From contig NZ_PEGF01000001.1 of the NCBI RefSeq assembly GCF_002742635.1, forward strand, positions 2,480,001 to 2,544,000: a stretch of 64,000 nt of DNA. Reading direction: 5' to 3'. The notes beneath the pieces are model-generated. The model was not told where the DNA came from and did not search any database. It worked only from the letters and a program-made list of their open reading frames with translations. The stretch comes from Caulobacter sp. X (GTDB taxonomy: Bacteria > Pseudomonadota > Alphaproteobacteria > Caulobacterales > Caulobacteraceae). This document shows positions 46,334-56,422 of this stretch, one piece after another. The position numbers and the translations under genes are program-made. The stretch's first letter is position 1. Each line of letters begins with the position of its first letter.

Positions 46334-46465
46334 ATGAACGCCCCGCGATTGGCCGAGCGCTCTTGTCTGGAACTGGTCCGTCCGCTGCTGTGGCTGGCCG
46401 CCGCCGCCTTCACGGCGGGCTTTGGCGGCTATCTGGCCGTGGCCGGGCGCGCCGCGGGTGTCTAA
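46334..46465 (+). CDS. Small single-pass membrane peptide (43 residues)
   Basis: The peptide begins [17 protein letters not shown] and then has one membrane segment, [21 protein letters not shown] perfect Shine-Dalgarno AAGGAGGT lies 4 bases before the ATG, rare in this window, where most genes have weak sites. Its TAA overlaps the dut stop tail-to-tail by 4 bases. I know no family for it. Small single-pass proteins often tune larger membrane complexes; emrAB is 260 bases away on the other strand but no link is proved. Confidence 0.65.
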   Translation: MNAPRLAERSCLELVRPLLWLAAAAFTAGFGGYLAVAGRAAGV

Positions 46466-46929
46466 ACGCCCGTCGAGCCGAAACCGCCGGCGCCTCGGTC
46501 GGTCGCGTCCAGGTCCTCGACCTCGACCAGCGGCCATTGTGGCGCGGCGGCGATCACGCCCTGGGCGATGCGGTCGCCGCGACGGATCGTGAAGTCTTCC
46601 TCGCCGAGGTTGATCAGCAGCACGCAGACCTGGCCGCGATAGTCGCTGTCGACGGTGCCCGGCGCGTTGACCACCGTGACGCCGTTCTTGAAGGCCAGGC
46701 CCGAGCGCGGCCGCACCTGCATCTCCCAGCCGTCCGGAACCGCCACCGAGAAGCCCGTCGGCGCCATGCAGCGCGCGCCCGGCTTCAGCACGATCGGCGC
46801 GTCCTCCGGGACCGCCGCCCGCAGGTCGAAGCCCGCGGCGCCCGCCGTGGCGTAGGCCGGAACCGGCAGGTCGGGATTGCCTTCCCAGCGCTTGAAGCGA
46901 ATGGCGAGACCGGCGGGAATGGCGGACAT
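46462..46929 (-). CDS. dut: dUTP diphosphatase
   Basis: 155 residues. All five dUTPase motifs are present: [37 protein letters not shown] and [11 protein letters not shown]. It hydrolyses dUTP to dUMP, keeping uracil out of DNA. In many bacteria dut follows coaBC directly; here a GH65 gene lies between. Confidence 0.97.
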   Translation of the reverse strand: MSAIPAGLAIRFKRWEGNPDLPVPAYATAGAAGFDLRAAVPEDAPIVLKPGARCMAPTGFSVAVPDGWEMQVRPRSGLAFKNGVTVVNAPGTVDSDYRGQVCVLLINLGEEDFTIRRGDRIAQGVIAAAPQWPLVEVEDLDATDRGAGGFGSTGV

Positions 46930-47081
46930 GGGAGGTTCCTGTTCCGAGAGACGGAACGGCTGTAGCCGATTTGCGGGGGGCGAGGCCAGTAGGACGGCTA
47001 GCCGTCCCTTGTTTGGCGGTGAAACCGCGACCCGGTGCTTCTGGTTTGAGAGGGATACCTTCAAATCAGGCGCGGAGTTCC

Positions 47082-49145
47082 ATGAGTAAACCGATCAATC
47101 CGCCCACCGAACAGGGCCACAGAGGGCGCGAACTGCCGGCCTATGTCTCCAATGGCCTCATCGGGCTTCGGGTGCGGGAGACGCCGCTGCAGGCGGGCAT
47201 GTGCCTGGTCAGCGGGTTCAGCGGCGAGCACTACGAACGCCGGATCGAGGCGGCGGCCGTGGCGCCCTATCCGCTGGCCGGCGACCTGGCGATCGACGGC
47301 GTGTGGCTCTCCGACGCGTCGCAGCGGGTGTCCGATCTGGAGCAGGCCTACGATTTTTCGACGGCCGAGCTGACCTCTCGCTTCGTTTTCGAAGTCGGGG
47401 GCAGGCGGGCCCAGGTGGAGGTCGTCGCCTTTTGCAGTCGCCCAGAGCCGACGCTGGTTTGCCAGGAGATTTCGGTCACCGTCGACAAGGCCTGCGCCCT
47501 GGGCCTTCGCGCCATGATTGACGGGGCGGGGGTCGATGGTCGGGCCGTGCGGCACGGGCGCGAGACGCCCGGCGAGGTAGAGCCCGCCACGGATGGATCG
47601 GTCCTGTGGGCTTCGGCCGGCGAGCTCTCGACCTGCGGCCTGGCCCTGACGACCGAGGTCCTGGGCGCGGGCGAGGTCATGCCGTCCCGTCCGCCGCTGC
47701 GCGACGACCGGCTGGTCTCGGAATATGCGGTCCAAGCCCGGGGCGGGCGCGCCGTCCGGCTGCGCCAGATCGTCAGCATTGTGCCGAACGCCCTGCATGA
47801 TCTGCCCGATCAGGAGGCCGAGCGCCTGGTCGCCAAGGCCCGGTTCGACGGCTTCGACTCGCTCCGCAAGCAGAACCGCGCGGAATGGGCCGAGCTCTGG
47901 AAGAGCCGCATCCGGCTCGAGGGGGCGGATGAGCGCTGGCAGCAAAGGGTCGACGCCGGGTTCTTCTACCTGATGAGCTCGGTCCATCCCTCGTCGCCCG
48001 CCTCGACGTCGATCTTCGGCTTGGCCACTTGGCACGACTATCACTACTACTTCGGCCACGTGATGTGGGACATCGAGGCCTTCGTCATCCCCGCCCTCTG
48101 CCCGCTGCAGCCTCATGCGGCCAGGGCCATGCTTGAATACCGGTTCGCCCATCTCGACAGCGCCCGGCGCAACGCCCAGCTGATGGGTCGGCGGGGCCTG
48201 CAATTTCCCTGGGAAAGCGCCCCGCGCAGCGGCCAGGAGGCCGCGCCGCTGCCTGGCGCGGCCGCCTGGCACGAGGATCACGTATCGCTGGACGTGGCGC
48301 GGGCGTTCGTCTTTTACGCCGACGCCACCGGCGACCAGGAGTTCCTGCGCACGCGGACCTGGCCCGTCGTCTCGGGCGTCTGCGACTGGATCGCCAGCCG
48401 GGTCTGCAAGGTGCGCGGCGGCTACGCGATCAAGGCCTCGATGGGCATCGCCGAGCGCGAGCGGCCGGTCGACAACGCCGCCTTCTCGAACATGGGCGCC
48501 GTGGTCGTGCTGCGCGAAGGCGCGCGGATCGCCCGAACACTGGATTTCGAGGCGGACCCGATGTGGCTGGAGATCGCGGACGGCCTGCAAATTCCCACGC
48601 GCGGCCAGGCCGTCGTCTCTCATGACGACTACAGGACCAACGAGGAGAAGGGCGGAACGCCCGATCCGCTGATGGGACTGTTCCCCTTCGGCTATCCGCT
48701 ATCGCGGGAGGCCGAGACCGCGACGATCTCGCTCTATCTCGATCTCGCCGACGACTATATCGGCAGTCCGATGCTGTCGGCGCTGTACGGCGCCTGGGCG
48801 GCCCGGCTGGGCGATCGCGACAGGGCCTTGCGGCTGTTGGACGAGGGCTATGGCCAGTTCGTCGTCGGCCGCTTCCTGCAAACCCTGGAATACCGCGCCG
48901 ATCGCTTCCCCGAGCAGCCGAAGGCGGGGCCGTTCTTCGCTAATATCGGCGGCTTCCTGATCTCGCTGCTGTTCGGCTTCAGCGGGGTCATGCCGTCGGC
49001 GTCGGAACCGGAAGCGTGGAGCCAGCGCCCGGTAACGCTGCCCAAGGGCTGGACCGGCGTCACGGTCGACCGGCTCTGGGTGCGCGGCCGGCCGATGCGC
49101 CTGATCGCGCGGCAGGGCGAGACGGCCCGTCTCGATCCGATCTAG
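47082..49145 (+). CDS. Glycoside hydrolase family 65 enzyme, PGGHG/ATHL1-like
   Basis: 687 residues, no signal peptide. An N-terminal beta-sandwich ([20 protein letters not shown]) is followed by an (alpha/alpha)6 barrel with [36 protein letters not shown] and [16 protein letters not shown], wording close to acid trehalase and to animal protein-glucosylgalactosylhydroxylysine glucosidase. The fold hydrolyses or phosphorolyses alpha-glucosides such as trehalose or kojibiose. The hydrolase-like motif order favours a hydrolase over a phosphorylase. It overlaps the coaBC stop by 4 bases tail to tail. Confidence 0.82.
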   Translation: MSKPINPPTEQGHRGRELPAYVSNGLIGLRVRETPLQAGMCLVSGFSGEHYERRIEAAAVAPYPLAGDLAIDGVWLSDASQRVSDLEQAYDFSTAELTSRFVFEVGGRRAQVEVVAFCSRPEPTLVCQEISVTVDKACALGLRAMIDGAGVDGRAVRHGRETPGEVEPATDGSVLWASAGELSTCGLALTTEVLGAGEVMPSRPPLRDDRLVSEYAVQARGGRAVRLRQIVSIVPNALHDLPDQEAERLVAKARFDGFDSLRKQNRAEWAELWKSRIRLEGADERWQQRVDAGFFYLMSSVHPSSPASTSIFGLATWHDYHYYFGHVMWDIEAFVIPALCPLQPHAARAMLEYRFAHLDSARRNAQLMGRRGLQFPWESAPRSGQEAAPLPGAAAWHEDHVSLDVARAFVFYADATGDQEFLRTRTWPVVSGVCDWIASRVCKVRGGYAIKASMGIAERERPVDNAAFSNMGAVVVLREGARIARTLDFEADPMWLEIADGLQIPTRGQAVVSHDDYRTNEEKGGTPDPLMGLFPFGYPLSREAETATISLYLDLADDYIGSPMLSALYGAWAARLGDRDRALRLLDEGYGQFVVGRFLQTLEYRADRFPEQPKAGPFFANIGGFLISLLFGFSGVMPSASEPEAWSQRPVTLPKGWTGVTVDRLWVRGRPMRLIARQGETARLDPI

Positions 49146-50338
49146 GCCAGCGCCTGGGCGATCCGCGCCGCGATCTGCGCCGCGACCACGTCCTTGGCGG
49201 CGCGGTCCCAGCGCTCGGTCCTGTCCTTGGTGACCAGCAGCACGGCGTTCTCGCCGCCGCCCATCACGCCAGGCTGGGTGACGTCGTTGGCGATGATCCA
49301 GTCGCAGCCCTTGCGGGCCAGCTTGGCGCGGGCGTGCTCCTCGACATGGTCCGTCTCGGCCGCGAAGCCGACGACCAGCTTGGGCCTCTGCGGCCCGGAG
49401 GCTGACAGGGTCGCCAGGATGTCGGGGTTCTCGACGAAGGTCAGGGCCGGCGGCCCGCCCTTCTCCTTCTTCAGCTTGGCGCCGAACGCCTCGTCGACCC
49501 GCCAGTCGGCGACGGCGGCGACGAAGACGCCGACATCGGCCGGCAGGGCCGCCTGGCTGGCGGCCAGCATCTGGCGGGCGGTCTCGATGTCGACCCGCTT
49601 GACCCCCGGCGGGGTGGGCAGGAAGACCGGACCCGCCACCAGGGTGACCTCCGCCCCCAGCTGGGCCAGGGCCTCGGCGATCGCGAAGCCCTGCTTGCCG
49701 CTGGAGCGGTTGGTGATGCCGCGCACCGGGTCGATCGGCTCGAAGGTCGGGCCGGCCGTGACGATGGCGCGCTTGCCGACCAGCGGCTTCGCGGCGGGGC
49801 CTTCAAGCATGGCGACGATGGCGGCGAAGATCTCCTCCGGCTCGGCCAGGCGGCCGGGGCCGAACTCGCCGCAGGCCATGGCCCCCTCGGCGGGATCGAC
49901 GAAAGAGACGCCGTCGGCCTTCAAGGTCGCGACATTGCGCTGTGTGGCTGGGTGCAGCCACATCCGCACGTTCATCGCCGGCGCCATCAGCACCGGCTTG
50001 TCGGTGGCGAGCAGGGTGGTGGAGGCGAGATCTCCCGCCAAGCCGTTGGCGGCCTTGGCGATCAGGTCGGCCGTGGCCGGCGCGACCACGACCAGATCGG
50101 CCGAGCGCGACAGCTCGATATGGCCCATCTCGTGTTCGTCGGTCAGCGAGAACAGGTCCTGATAGACCTTGTCCTCGGCCAGGGCCGCCAGAGACAAGGG
50201 CGTGACGAACTGCTCGCCCGCCTTGGTCAGGATCGGCCGCACGGCGATCCCCGCCTTGCGCAGCAGTCGCACCAGCAGCAGCGACTTATAGGCCGCCACC
50301 CCGCCGCCGACGATCAGAAGAACCCGCTTGTCGCTCAC
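49142..50338 (-). CDS. coaBC: Phosphopantothenoylcysteine decarboxylase/synthetase
   Basis: 398 residues from GTG at 50338, with GGGAG 8 bases before. The CoaC half has GGGVAAYKSLLLVRLL, DLVVVAPATADLIAK and PAMNVRMW; the CoaB half has VTAGPTFEPIDPVRGITNRS and GKQGFAIAEAL. The fused enzyme makes 4'-phosphopantetheine for coenzyme A. Confidence 0.95.
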   Translation of the reverse strand: MSDKRVLLIVGGGVAAYKSLLLVRLLRKAGIAVRPILTKAGEQFVTPLSLAALAEDKVYQDLFSLTDEHEMGHIELSRSADLVVVAPATADLIAKAANGLAGDLASTTLLATDKPVLMAPAMNVRMWLHPATQRNVATLKADGVSFVDPAEGAMACGEFGPGRLAEPEEIFAAIVAMLEGPAAKPLVGKRAIVTAGPTFEPIDPVRGITNRSSGKQGFAIAEALAQLGAEVTLVAGPVFLPTPPGVKRVDIETARQMLAASQAALPADVGVFVAAVADWRVDEAFGAKLKKEKGGPPALTFVENPDILATLSASGPQRPKLVVGFAAETDHVEEHARAKLARKGCDWIIANDVTQPGVMGGGENAVLLVTKDRTERWDRAAKDVVAAQIAARIAQALA

Positions 50339-50493
50339 GCCCAGCTCCCGCTCTCGCGTTCGTCTCGTCCCCTGCACATGCCCATCCGCGCGCCAAAGCG
50401 CCAGTGACAATCCTACGGCGAAGATTGGGACTCGACTCTCGTTCCGCTTTCGTTCATCAAACGTCAAGGTAGAGCAATGGGGCGAATACGATC

Positions 50494-51054
50494 ATGAAGG
50501 TTGTGAGACAGGTTCCTGTCGGCGTCGTCGCTTGGCTGGGGGTGCTGGCCCTGGCCGCCTGCGACAGCGGCGCTTCGGCGGTCAAGGCGCCCAAGGGCGG
50601 CGAGCGCGCCAGCGCGGCGTCCGAGGGGGCCGCCACCGAGGTTTCGGCCGACGCCCAGCGCCGGGCCGATCCGCGCGATGCGCCGGTCAAGCTGGTCGCC
50701 GGCAAGCCCTATTGGGCCGCCAACCGCACCCGCACCGCCGAGGAGAACGCCCAGCGCTCGTTCGAGCGCAATGGGGAGACGTTCGGCGCCAAGACCGCCG
50801 ACGACTATGTCGCCAAGGTCCACGCCTTCGTCAGCGATCCGCCCAAGGGCGCCCAGACCCTGAAGCGGGCCAATGGCGATCTGCTGATCTACGATCCCAA
50901 GGACAATGTCTTCGCCGTGGTCTCCCGCGAGGGCGCGCCGCGCACGATGTTCAAGCCCGATGAAGGCGCGGCCTACTGGACCGAGCAGAAGACCCGCGAA
51001 GCCCGCCGCGCCACCGCCGCCAAGAAGCGCGAGCGGGATGAGGCGGAAGGGTAG
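50494..51054 (+). CDS. Lipoprotein of unknown function
   Basis: 186 residues. The N-terminus ends in the lipobox LALAAC (Cys near residue 23). After a low-complexity linker, residues about 60-165 form a domain with YWAANRTRTAEENAQRSFER and DDYVAKVHAFVSDPPKG, then TLKRANGDLLIYDPKDNVFA. The latter is reminiscent of the colicin/pyocin nuclease-immunity-like 'toxin-ribonuclease' fold seen in S-type tails, but I cannot confirm it. The C-terminus is Lys/Arg-rich. Confidence 0.6.
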   Translation: MKVVRQVPVGVVAWLGVLALAACDSGASAVKAPKGGERASAASEGAATEVSADAQRRADPRDAPVKLVAGKPYWAANRTRTAEENAQRSFERNGETFGAKTADDYVAKVHAFVSDPPKGAQTLKRANGDLLIYDPKDNVFAVVSREGAPRTMFKPDEGAAYWTEQKTREARRATAAKKRERDEAEG

Positions 51055-51090
51055 GTTCCGCCCGTCTTCGTTCGCTCACACGAGGTCCTG

Positions 51091-51405
51091 ATGGACGCCC
51101 GCGCCATACCGCCCGCTGCGCTTCGCGATACCGACGCCGTCGAATTGGCGCGCGTCTGGATCGCAGAGCAGGGGCTGCACTGCTCGCTGAAGTGCGGGCT
51201 GTACGCCGAGGGCGGCGTCGAGACGGAGACCGCGGCCTGGGGCATCATCCTCGCCGACATGGCCGGTCATATCGCCGATGCGCTCAGCGCCGATGGCCTG
51301 GGCGGCGAAGGCGCGTTGCTGGACGCCATCGTCGAGAGCTTCAACATCGAGGTCTCGACGCCGACGTCGGAGCGAACGCGGGGACCGACGTCGGACGCCA
51401 ACTAG
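51091..51405 (+). CDS. DUF5076 protein
   Basis: 104 residues, cytoplasmic. It has ELARVWIAEQGLHCSLKCGL and WGIILADMAGHIADAL, the conserved parts of a small alphaproteobacterial family (DUF5076). Function unknown. It follows the lipoprotein gene by 36 bases and converges on ubiB. Confidence 0.75.
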   Translation: MDARAIPPAALRDTDAVELARVWIAEQGLHCSLKCGLYAEGGVETETAAWGIILADMAGHIADALSADGLGGEGALLDAIVESFNIEVSTPTSERTRGPTSDAN

Positions 51406-51429
51406 AGCCGGCGACCCTCTCGGAGACCT

Positions 51430-52938
51430 CTACCGCGACAGCAAAAGGCCGGTGACGAAGGCCGCCCCGGCCGTCGCGGCGCCGACCAGAAACCACAGCA
51501 GCGGCCAGACGTGCGGGCGCTCGACGTGGACCTCGGTCGTCGTCGGCGGGGCCTCGGCCAGGCGGGCGATGGCGCGAAGGGCGCGCAAGGCCTCTTCGGC
51601 GAAGTCGCGGACCTTGGCGGCGGGCGACAGCTCGCGGCCGATCCAGCGGCGGACCACGGGATCGGCGGCGGCCCATAGGTCATGGGTCGGGTCGATGCGG
51701 CGGGCCACGCCCTCGACCGTGACCATGGTCTTCTGCAGCAGAACCAGCTCCGGCCGCAGGGCCATGTCGAACAGGGCGGTGATCTCGAACAGTTGCGCCA
51801 GCAGGCGGCCCATCGAGACGTCGCGGGCGTTGCGGCCGAACACAGGCTCGCCGACGGCGCGCAGGGCCTGGGCGAAGGCGTCCTTGTCCTGGTGCGCGGG
51901 CACATAGCCGGCGTCGAAATGCACCTGGGCGATGCGGGGATAGTCGCGGTTCAGGAAGCCGTACAGGATCTCGGCCAGGTAGCGGCGCTCGCCAGGGCCC
52001 AGGCGGCCGACGATGCCGTAGTCGACGGCGGTGATCGTCGAGGGCGCGGCCACGAACAGGTTGCCCTCGTGCAGGTCGGCGTGGAACAGGCCGTGGTCGA
52101 GGGCCTGGGCCAGGAAGCCCCGGGTGACGTTCTCGGCCAGGGCCTTGCGGTCCAGGCCTGGCAGCGCCAGGGCGGCCGGGTCGGACAGCGGAACGCCCTC
52201 GGCCCAGGTCAGGGTCAGGACGCGCTTGCCCACGCCTTCCCAGCACACCGTCGGCGCGCGCATATAGGGGTCCTTGGCCATGGCCTCGCCCAGCTCGGCG
52301 CAGCCGGCGGCCTCGAAGCGCAGGTCCATCTCCAGTTCGAGGGCGCGGATCACCACCTCGACGAATTCGGTGGGCCGAAGGCGGCGCGAGGCGGGCGCCA
52401 GGGTCTCGGCCAGGCGCGCGGCCAGACGCAGCACGCCGGTGTCGCGGGCGACCTGCCGCTCGACGCCGGGCCGCAGCACCTTCACCGCGACCTTGCGGCC
52501 GTCGACCAGGGTCGCGGGATGGGCCTGGGCCAGGGAAGCCGCGGCGACCGGCTCGCCGATCTCGGTGAAGATCTCGTCGAGCGGCTTGCCCAGGTTGCGG
52601 GCGATCTCGGCCTCGGCGATCGCCAGCGGGAAGGCCGGCAGCCGGTCCTTCAGGTGCGACAGGTCCTCGGCGAAGGCGGTCCCGAAGATATCGGCGCGGG
52701 TCGACAGGAACTGGCCCAGCTTGATCGCCGCCGGGCCTTGGCTTTCCAGCACCCGCGCCAGGCGCTCGCCCGGCCGGCCTCGCTTGGCCGCGCCGCCGGC
52801 GAACAGGCGCAGCAGACGCCCGGCCAGCTTTGCGCCGGGCGGCAGCAGCGGTTCGGCCTCGCGCGGGATCAGGGCGTCGGCCCGCACCAGGGCCCAGCCC
52901 GCGCCCGTCAGGCGGAAGAAGGCGGAGAGGGAGGTCAT
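51430..52938 (-). CDS. ubiB: Ubiquinone biosynthesis protein UbiB
   Basis: 502 residues. It has the atypical kinase features of the ADCK/UbiB family: KLGQFLSTRADI (KxGQ motif), the Ala-rich loop AAASLAQAHPA, LRPGVERQVARD and FHADLHEGNLFV. Two C-terminal membrane segments follow. It supports membrane steps of ubiquinone synthesis. It follows ubiE, separated by a repeat element. Confidence 0.94.
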   Translation of the reverse strand: MTSLSAFFRLTGAGWALVRADALIPREAEPLLPPGAKLAGRLLRLFAGGAAKRGRPGERLARVLESQGPAAIKLGQFLSTRADIFGTAFAEDLSHLKDRLPAFPLAIAEAEIARNLGKPLDEIFTEIGEPVAAASLAQAHPATLVDGRKVAVKVLRPGVERQVARDTGVLRLAARLAETLAPASRRLRPTEFVEVVIRALELEMDLRFEAAGCAELGEAMAKDPYMRAPTVCWEGVGKRVLTLTWAEGVPLSDPAALALPGLDRKALAENVTRGFLAQALDHGLFHADLHEGNLFVAAPSTITAVDYGIVGRLGPGERRYLAEILYGFLNRDYPRIAQVHFDAGYVPAHQDKDAFAQALRAVGEPVFGRNARDVSMGRLLAQLFEITALFDMALRPELVLLQKTMVTVEGVARRIDPTHDLWAAADPVVRRWIGRELSPAAKVRDFAEEALRALRAIARLAEAPPTTTEVHVERPHVWPLLWFLVGAATAGAAFVTGLLLSR

Positions 52939-52960
52939 TTCAAAGACCCCGTGTCTTTAA

Positions 52961-53068
52961 TCCGACCTCCCGGCGAATGCCGGGAACCCGCTTCAGCCCG
53001 AGCGCGGACCAATCCTGGCGCCGCTCAGCCTTGTGATCTGGGCCCCGGCATTCGCCGGGGAAGTCGGG
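52961..53068. repeat. REP-like inverted repeat between ubiE and ubiB
   Basis: Each arm has the palindrome CCCGGCGAATGCCGGG or its reverse (52969-52984 and 53044-53059), extended by CCGAC at the outer left and GTCGG at the outer right. The arms are about 60 bases apart and could form one large hairpin in the intergenic mRNA. It is of a different family from the CTCTCCC-type repeats in this window. Confidence 0.7.
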
Positions 53069-53089
53069 AGTAGAGAAGGCCATAGGCAA

Positions 53090-53848
53090 TCAGAGCGCCC
53101 AGCCCTGGTGCAGGGCCGCGACGCCGCCGGTGAAGTTGGTGTAGCTGACCCGCTTGAAGCCGGCGTTTTCGATCATGCCGGCGAAGGTCTTCTGGTCGGG
53201 GAAGCGGCGGATGCTCTCGACCAGGTACTGATAGGCGTCGCGGTCCTTGGCGACCCACTCGCCGACCTGCGGGATGACCTTGAAGCTGTAGGCGTCGTAG
53301 GCTTTCGCCAGCGCCTCGGTCACCGGCCGCGAGAATTCCAGGCACAGGAAGCGGCCGCCGGGTTTGAGCACCCGACGCGCCTCGCGCAGGGCCGCGTCGA
53401 TGTCGGTCACGTTGCGGATGCCAAAGCTGATCACATAGGCGTTGGCGTAGGCGTCGGGCAGCGGCAGGCGCTGGGCGTCGCCCACGGTCCAGGTGATCTC
53501 CGGCTCGCCGCCGCGCTCGATGCCGGCGGCGATCATCTCGGCGTTGTAGTCGATGATGTTGATCGTCGCGTCCGGACCACCGCGCCGCTCCTGGGCGTTC
53601 CGCGCCATCTTGGCGAAGCGACGGGCCATGTCGCCGGTGCCGCCGGCGCAGTCGATGATCACCTCGCCCGGCTGCGGGTTCAGGCGCGCGGCCACCGCGT
53701 CCTTCCACAGACGGTGGACTCCGCCGCTCATCAGGTCGTTCATGATGTCGTAGTTCTTGGCCACGCGGTCGAACACGCCGCGCACCAGGCCCGCCTTCTG
53801 CGAGGCGTCGACATCCTTGAAACCGAAGCTGGCGGAGGTGTTGTTCAT
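53090..53848 (-). CDS. ubiE: Demethylmenaquinone/ubiquinone C-methyltransferase UbiE
   Basis: 252 residues. SAM motif I is [16 protein letters not shown], and the family-specific [20 protein letters not shown] and LCLEFSRP are present. It methylates the benzoquinone ring in ubiquinone synthesis. It diverges from mutM across 83 bases, a conserved order in alphaproteobacteria. Confidence 0.96.
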   Translation of the reverse strand: MNNTSASFGFKDVDASQKAGLVRGVFDRVAKNYDIMNDLMSGGVHRLWKDAVAARLNPQPGEVIIDCAGGTGDMARRFAKMARNAQERRGGPDATINIIDYNAEMIAAGIERGGEPEITWTVGDAQRLPLPDAYANAYVISFGIRNVTDIDAALREARRVLKPGGRFLCLEFSRPVTEALAKAYDAYSFKVIPQVGEWVAKDRDAYQYLVESIRRFPDQKTFAGMIENAGFKRVSYTNFTGGVAALHQGWAL

Positions 53849-53931
53849 GACGTCCCGGGGGCGAACTCTCTATAGGATGGTCCGCTATTAGCCCGCGTCA
53901 CGCGCCGCGTCATCGCCTTAAGGAATGATCG

Positions 53932-54795
53932 TTGCCCGAACTGCCTGAAGTGGAGACCGTCCGACGCGGTCTCGAGCCCGTCCTGTCCGATGCGCGCCTC
54001 GCTCGCGTGCGCGCCAACCGTCCCGACCTGCGCTTCCCGCTGCCCGACGGCTTCGTCCAGCGCCTGACCGGCGCGAGGATCCTGCGCCTGGACCGCCGGG
54101 CCAAGTACATCCTGGCCCCGCTGGACCGCGGCGACACCTTGGTGATGCACCTGGGCATGACCGGCCGCTTCGAGATCGCCGCGCCGGAAGGAACCGTGCG
54201 CCCCGGCGACTTCGCTCGGGCCGTCACGCCCGAGGACAAGCACGCCCACGTGGTCTTTGAGACCGAGGCCGGCGCGGTGGTGACCTATTACGACCCGCGC
54301 CGCTTCGGCTTCATGGACCTGATCCCGACCGACCGCGTCGACCAGCATCCGTGGTTCGCGACCATGGGTCCCGAGCCGCTGAGCGACGCCTTCGACGCCA
54401 AGACCCTGGAAAAGGCGTTCGCGAACCGCAAGCAGGGCCCCAAGACCCTGCTGCTGGACCAGCGCACCGTCGCGGGCCTGGGCAATATCTATGTCTGCGA
54501 AGCCCTGCACCGCGCCCACATCTCGCCGTTCAAGCCTTCGGGCGGTATCGCCAGGAAGCGGCTTGGGCCGCTGACCACGGCGATCAAGGCGGTGCTGGCC
54601 GAGGCGGTGGAGGTCGGCGGCTCGACCCTCAAGGACTTCGCCGCCGCCGACGGCGCCCTGGGCTATTTCCAGCACCGCTTCCGCGTCTACGACCGCGAGG
54701 GCGAGCCGTGCCCGACGCCGGGGTGCAAGGGCGTGATCGCCCGGGAGGTCCAGGCGGGACGCTCGACGTTCTTCTGTCCGGTGTGTCAAGTGTGA
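53932..54795 (+). CDS. mutM: Formamidopyrimidine-DNA glycosylase
   Basis: 287 residues from TTG (AAGGAA lies 7 bases upstream). The mature N-terminus PELPEVETVRRGLEP supplies the catalytic Pro and Glu; Lys is in LDRRAKYIL, and a C-terminal zinc finger ends in FFCPVCQV. It removes 8-oxoguanine and formamidopyrimidines. Last housekeeping gene before the accessory region. Confidence 0.96.
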   Translation: MPELPEVETVRRGLEPVLSDARLARVRANRPDLRFPLPDGFVQRLTGARILRLDRRAKYILAPLDRGDTLVMHLGMTGRFEIAAPEGTVRPGDFARAVTPEDKHAHVVFETEAGAVVTYYDPRRFGFMDLIPTDRVDQHPWFATMGPEPLSDAFDAKTLEKAFANRKQGPKTLLLDQRTVAGLGNIYVCEALHRAHISPFKPSGGIARKRLGPLTTAIKAVLAEAVEVGGSTLKDFAAADGALGYFQHRFRVYDREGEPCPTPGCKGVIAREVQAGRSTFFCPVCQV

Positions 54796-54877
54796 GGGGT
54801 GGCCCCAAGTTGTCGCTTTCCAGTGACCGTTGGAGGTCAAAGGCGTACGCCGAGGCCCGGCCCGCGCGCACCTTGAT

Positions 54878-56422
54878 CTAGACACCGTACGCGCTTCGGA
54901 CCCGGGTAAGCACTTCGCTGCCGCTCGCGTGGATGGCGAAGGAGGACAGGCCTAGGCCGAGCATGTCGGTCATCCCGCCCCAGGTCAGGTTCGGCGCCCA
55001 GACCCATTGGACGGTCGCCAGCACGATGACGACGGTGAACACGCTGTTCGCGACTAGATCGATACGCTGCCGCCACTTGCCGATCTGATTGGCGTTCGCA
55101 TCGCGACGCCAGGGCCATGGAATGTCGACATCCAGGGCCGAGGGGGTTGGCACGTCGGCCATCATGAGGCCGTTCAGTGGCGTGGCCTGACTTCCTTGCG
55201 CGCTGTCGATGGCCGCCTTGAGCGTGGCCAGGGCCGCCTCGACGTCCTTGTCGGCGTCTTTAGGATCGCTAAGCAGCTTGTCCACGGCGCTGGACGCCTC
55301 GTTCACGATGTCGGAACTGGGCGTCAGGCGCGCCGCAGCGGCCGCGAGGGCGAGCCATTGTTCGATGCGGTCAATCCTCTTAGTCAGACTCGTGCGGTCG
55401 GTCGTACGATCGTCGCCGTCCAGGCGGCGGAGCAGCGCGGAAAGCTCATTGAGTTTCTCAAGGGCGACCCCGAACGCCTCGCCGGCGCCCAGATCCCGCG
55501 CTTCCCGTCGAAGGGCGCCCAGACGTTCCCGCAGGGCGGCGACATCTTCCATGGCCAGAACCTTGGCGCGTCCCTTCTCGCGCCAGAAGGTGTACGCCCA
55601 GCCGATCACGGAGCCGGCCAGCGCCAGGGCGACGGCCAGTCCCCAGCAGGCGCGGACATTGATCGAAATGTCCGCCACGCCCTCGCCGCCTTCGGCGCCG
55701 GATACGCGGACCTTGGCGACATATGCGCCGGGTCCATCCAAGGGGACGGCGATGTGGGCCTTACATCCTGATTGCGGCTGCAGGACGCCTTGAGCGCAGA
55801 TGATGTCGCCCGTGGCGTCCATCGAGAGCGTGCGTGTCTGCTTGTCGATCGTGCGGGAAAGCGTCTTCAGCCTGGGCGCGTCCAGAGACAAGGCGTTGTC
55901 GGTCGGATTGAAGACCGTGAAATCCAGTTTAGCGGGACCTTGGCCGTCGACCTGAAAGGGCGCGCTGGGCGTATCCAGCAAGCCGATCTTCGGCGCCACG
56001 GCCCGTCGGTCGATGGTCAAAATCGTGGTGATCGCACCCTCGCGGCGGCGCTGCACAACCCTGATCTGATAGAGACCCGGCTTCGGCGCAAAGGCCGTTG
56101 CGCTCAGCGACACCTTTCCACGCGCGGGTACGACAACCGGTTTGTTCAGCACGACGCCGGACTCGGTCCAGCGCCAGGTCGTCTTGGGCTTGGCTTCACC
56201 ATTGACCAGGCCGCCGAGCTCCAAGGTCATGGCCCGATCGGTGTTGTTGGAGAAGGTGAAAGCCTGGTCCACATCGACGCTAGATACGATTGTCGGCGCC
56301 GGCCTCTGCGTGGCCTCGATCGCTAGATCGGCTGCAGACCCCGAGGCCGGACTCGCGATAACGGCGCCCATGATGGTGAGGGCGGCGATCACGACGAGAT
56401 TGCTCTTAAGGGTGTTAGGCAT
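54878..56422 (-). CDS. Membrane-anchored protein with periplasmic Ig-like domains, last gene of the subtilase operon
   Basis: 514 residues, not recognised. A signal peptide (cleaved near SAAD, residue 31) is followed by two beta-rich Ig-like stretches (about 45-140 and 145-255), one membrane segment (about 260-280), a charged helical cytoplasmic part with coiled coil (about 285-430), and one or two C-terminal membrane segments (about 450-500). A Cys pair (209 and 220) may bridge the second domain. Its ATG overlaps the preceding gene by 8 bases. The plan suits a receptor or scaffold for the secreted proteins of the operon. Confidence 0.65.
   Translation of the reverse strand: MPNTLKSNLVVIAALTIMGAVIASPASGSAADLAIEATQRPAPTIVSSVDVDQAFTFSNNTDRAMTLELGGLVNGEAKPKTTWRWTESGVVLNKPVVVPARGKVSLSATAFAPKPGLYQIRVVQRRREGAITTILTIDRRAVAPKIGLLDTPSAPFQVDGQGPAKLDFTVFNPTDNALSLDAPRLKTLSRTIDKQTRTLSMDATGDIICAQGVLQPQSGCKAHIAVPLDGPGAYVAKVRVSGAEGGEGVADISINVRACWGLAVALALAGSVIGWAYTFWREKGRAKVLAMEDVAALRERLGALRREARDLGAGEAFGVALEKLNELSALLRRLDGDDRTTDRTSLTKRIDRIEQWLALAAAAARLTPSSDIVNEASSAVDKLLSDPKDADKDVEAALATLKAAIDSAQGSQATPLNGLMMADVPTPSALDVDIPWPWRRDANANQIGKWRQRIDLVANSVFTVVIVLATVQWVWAPNLTWGGMTDMLGLGLSSFAIHASGSEVLTRVRSAYGV

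Noticed and set aside
52942..52958. Hairpin AAAGAC/GTCTTT just before ubiB as a riboswitch or attenuator
   Set aside because: Only 6 bp with no conserved aptamer features; too little to call.
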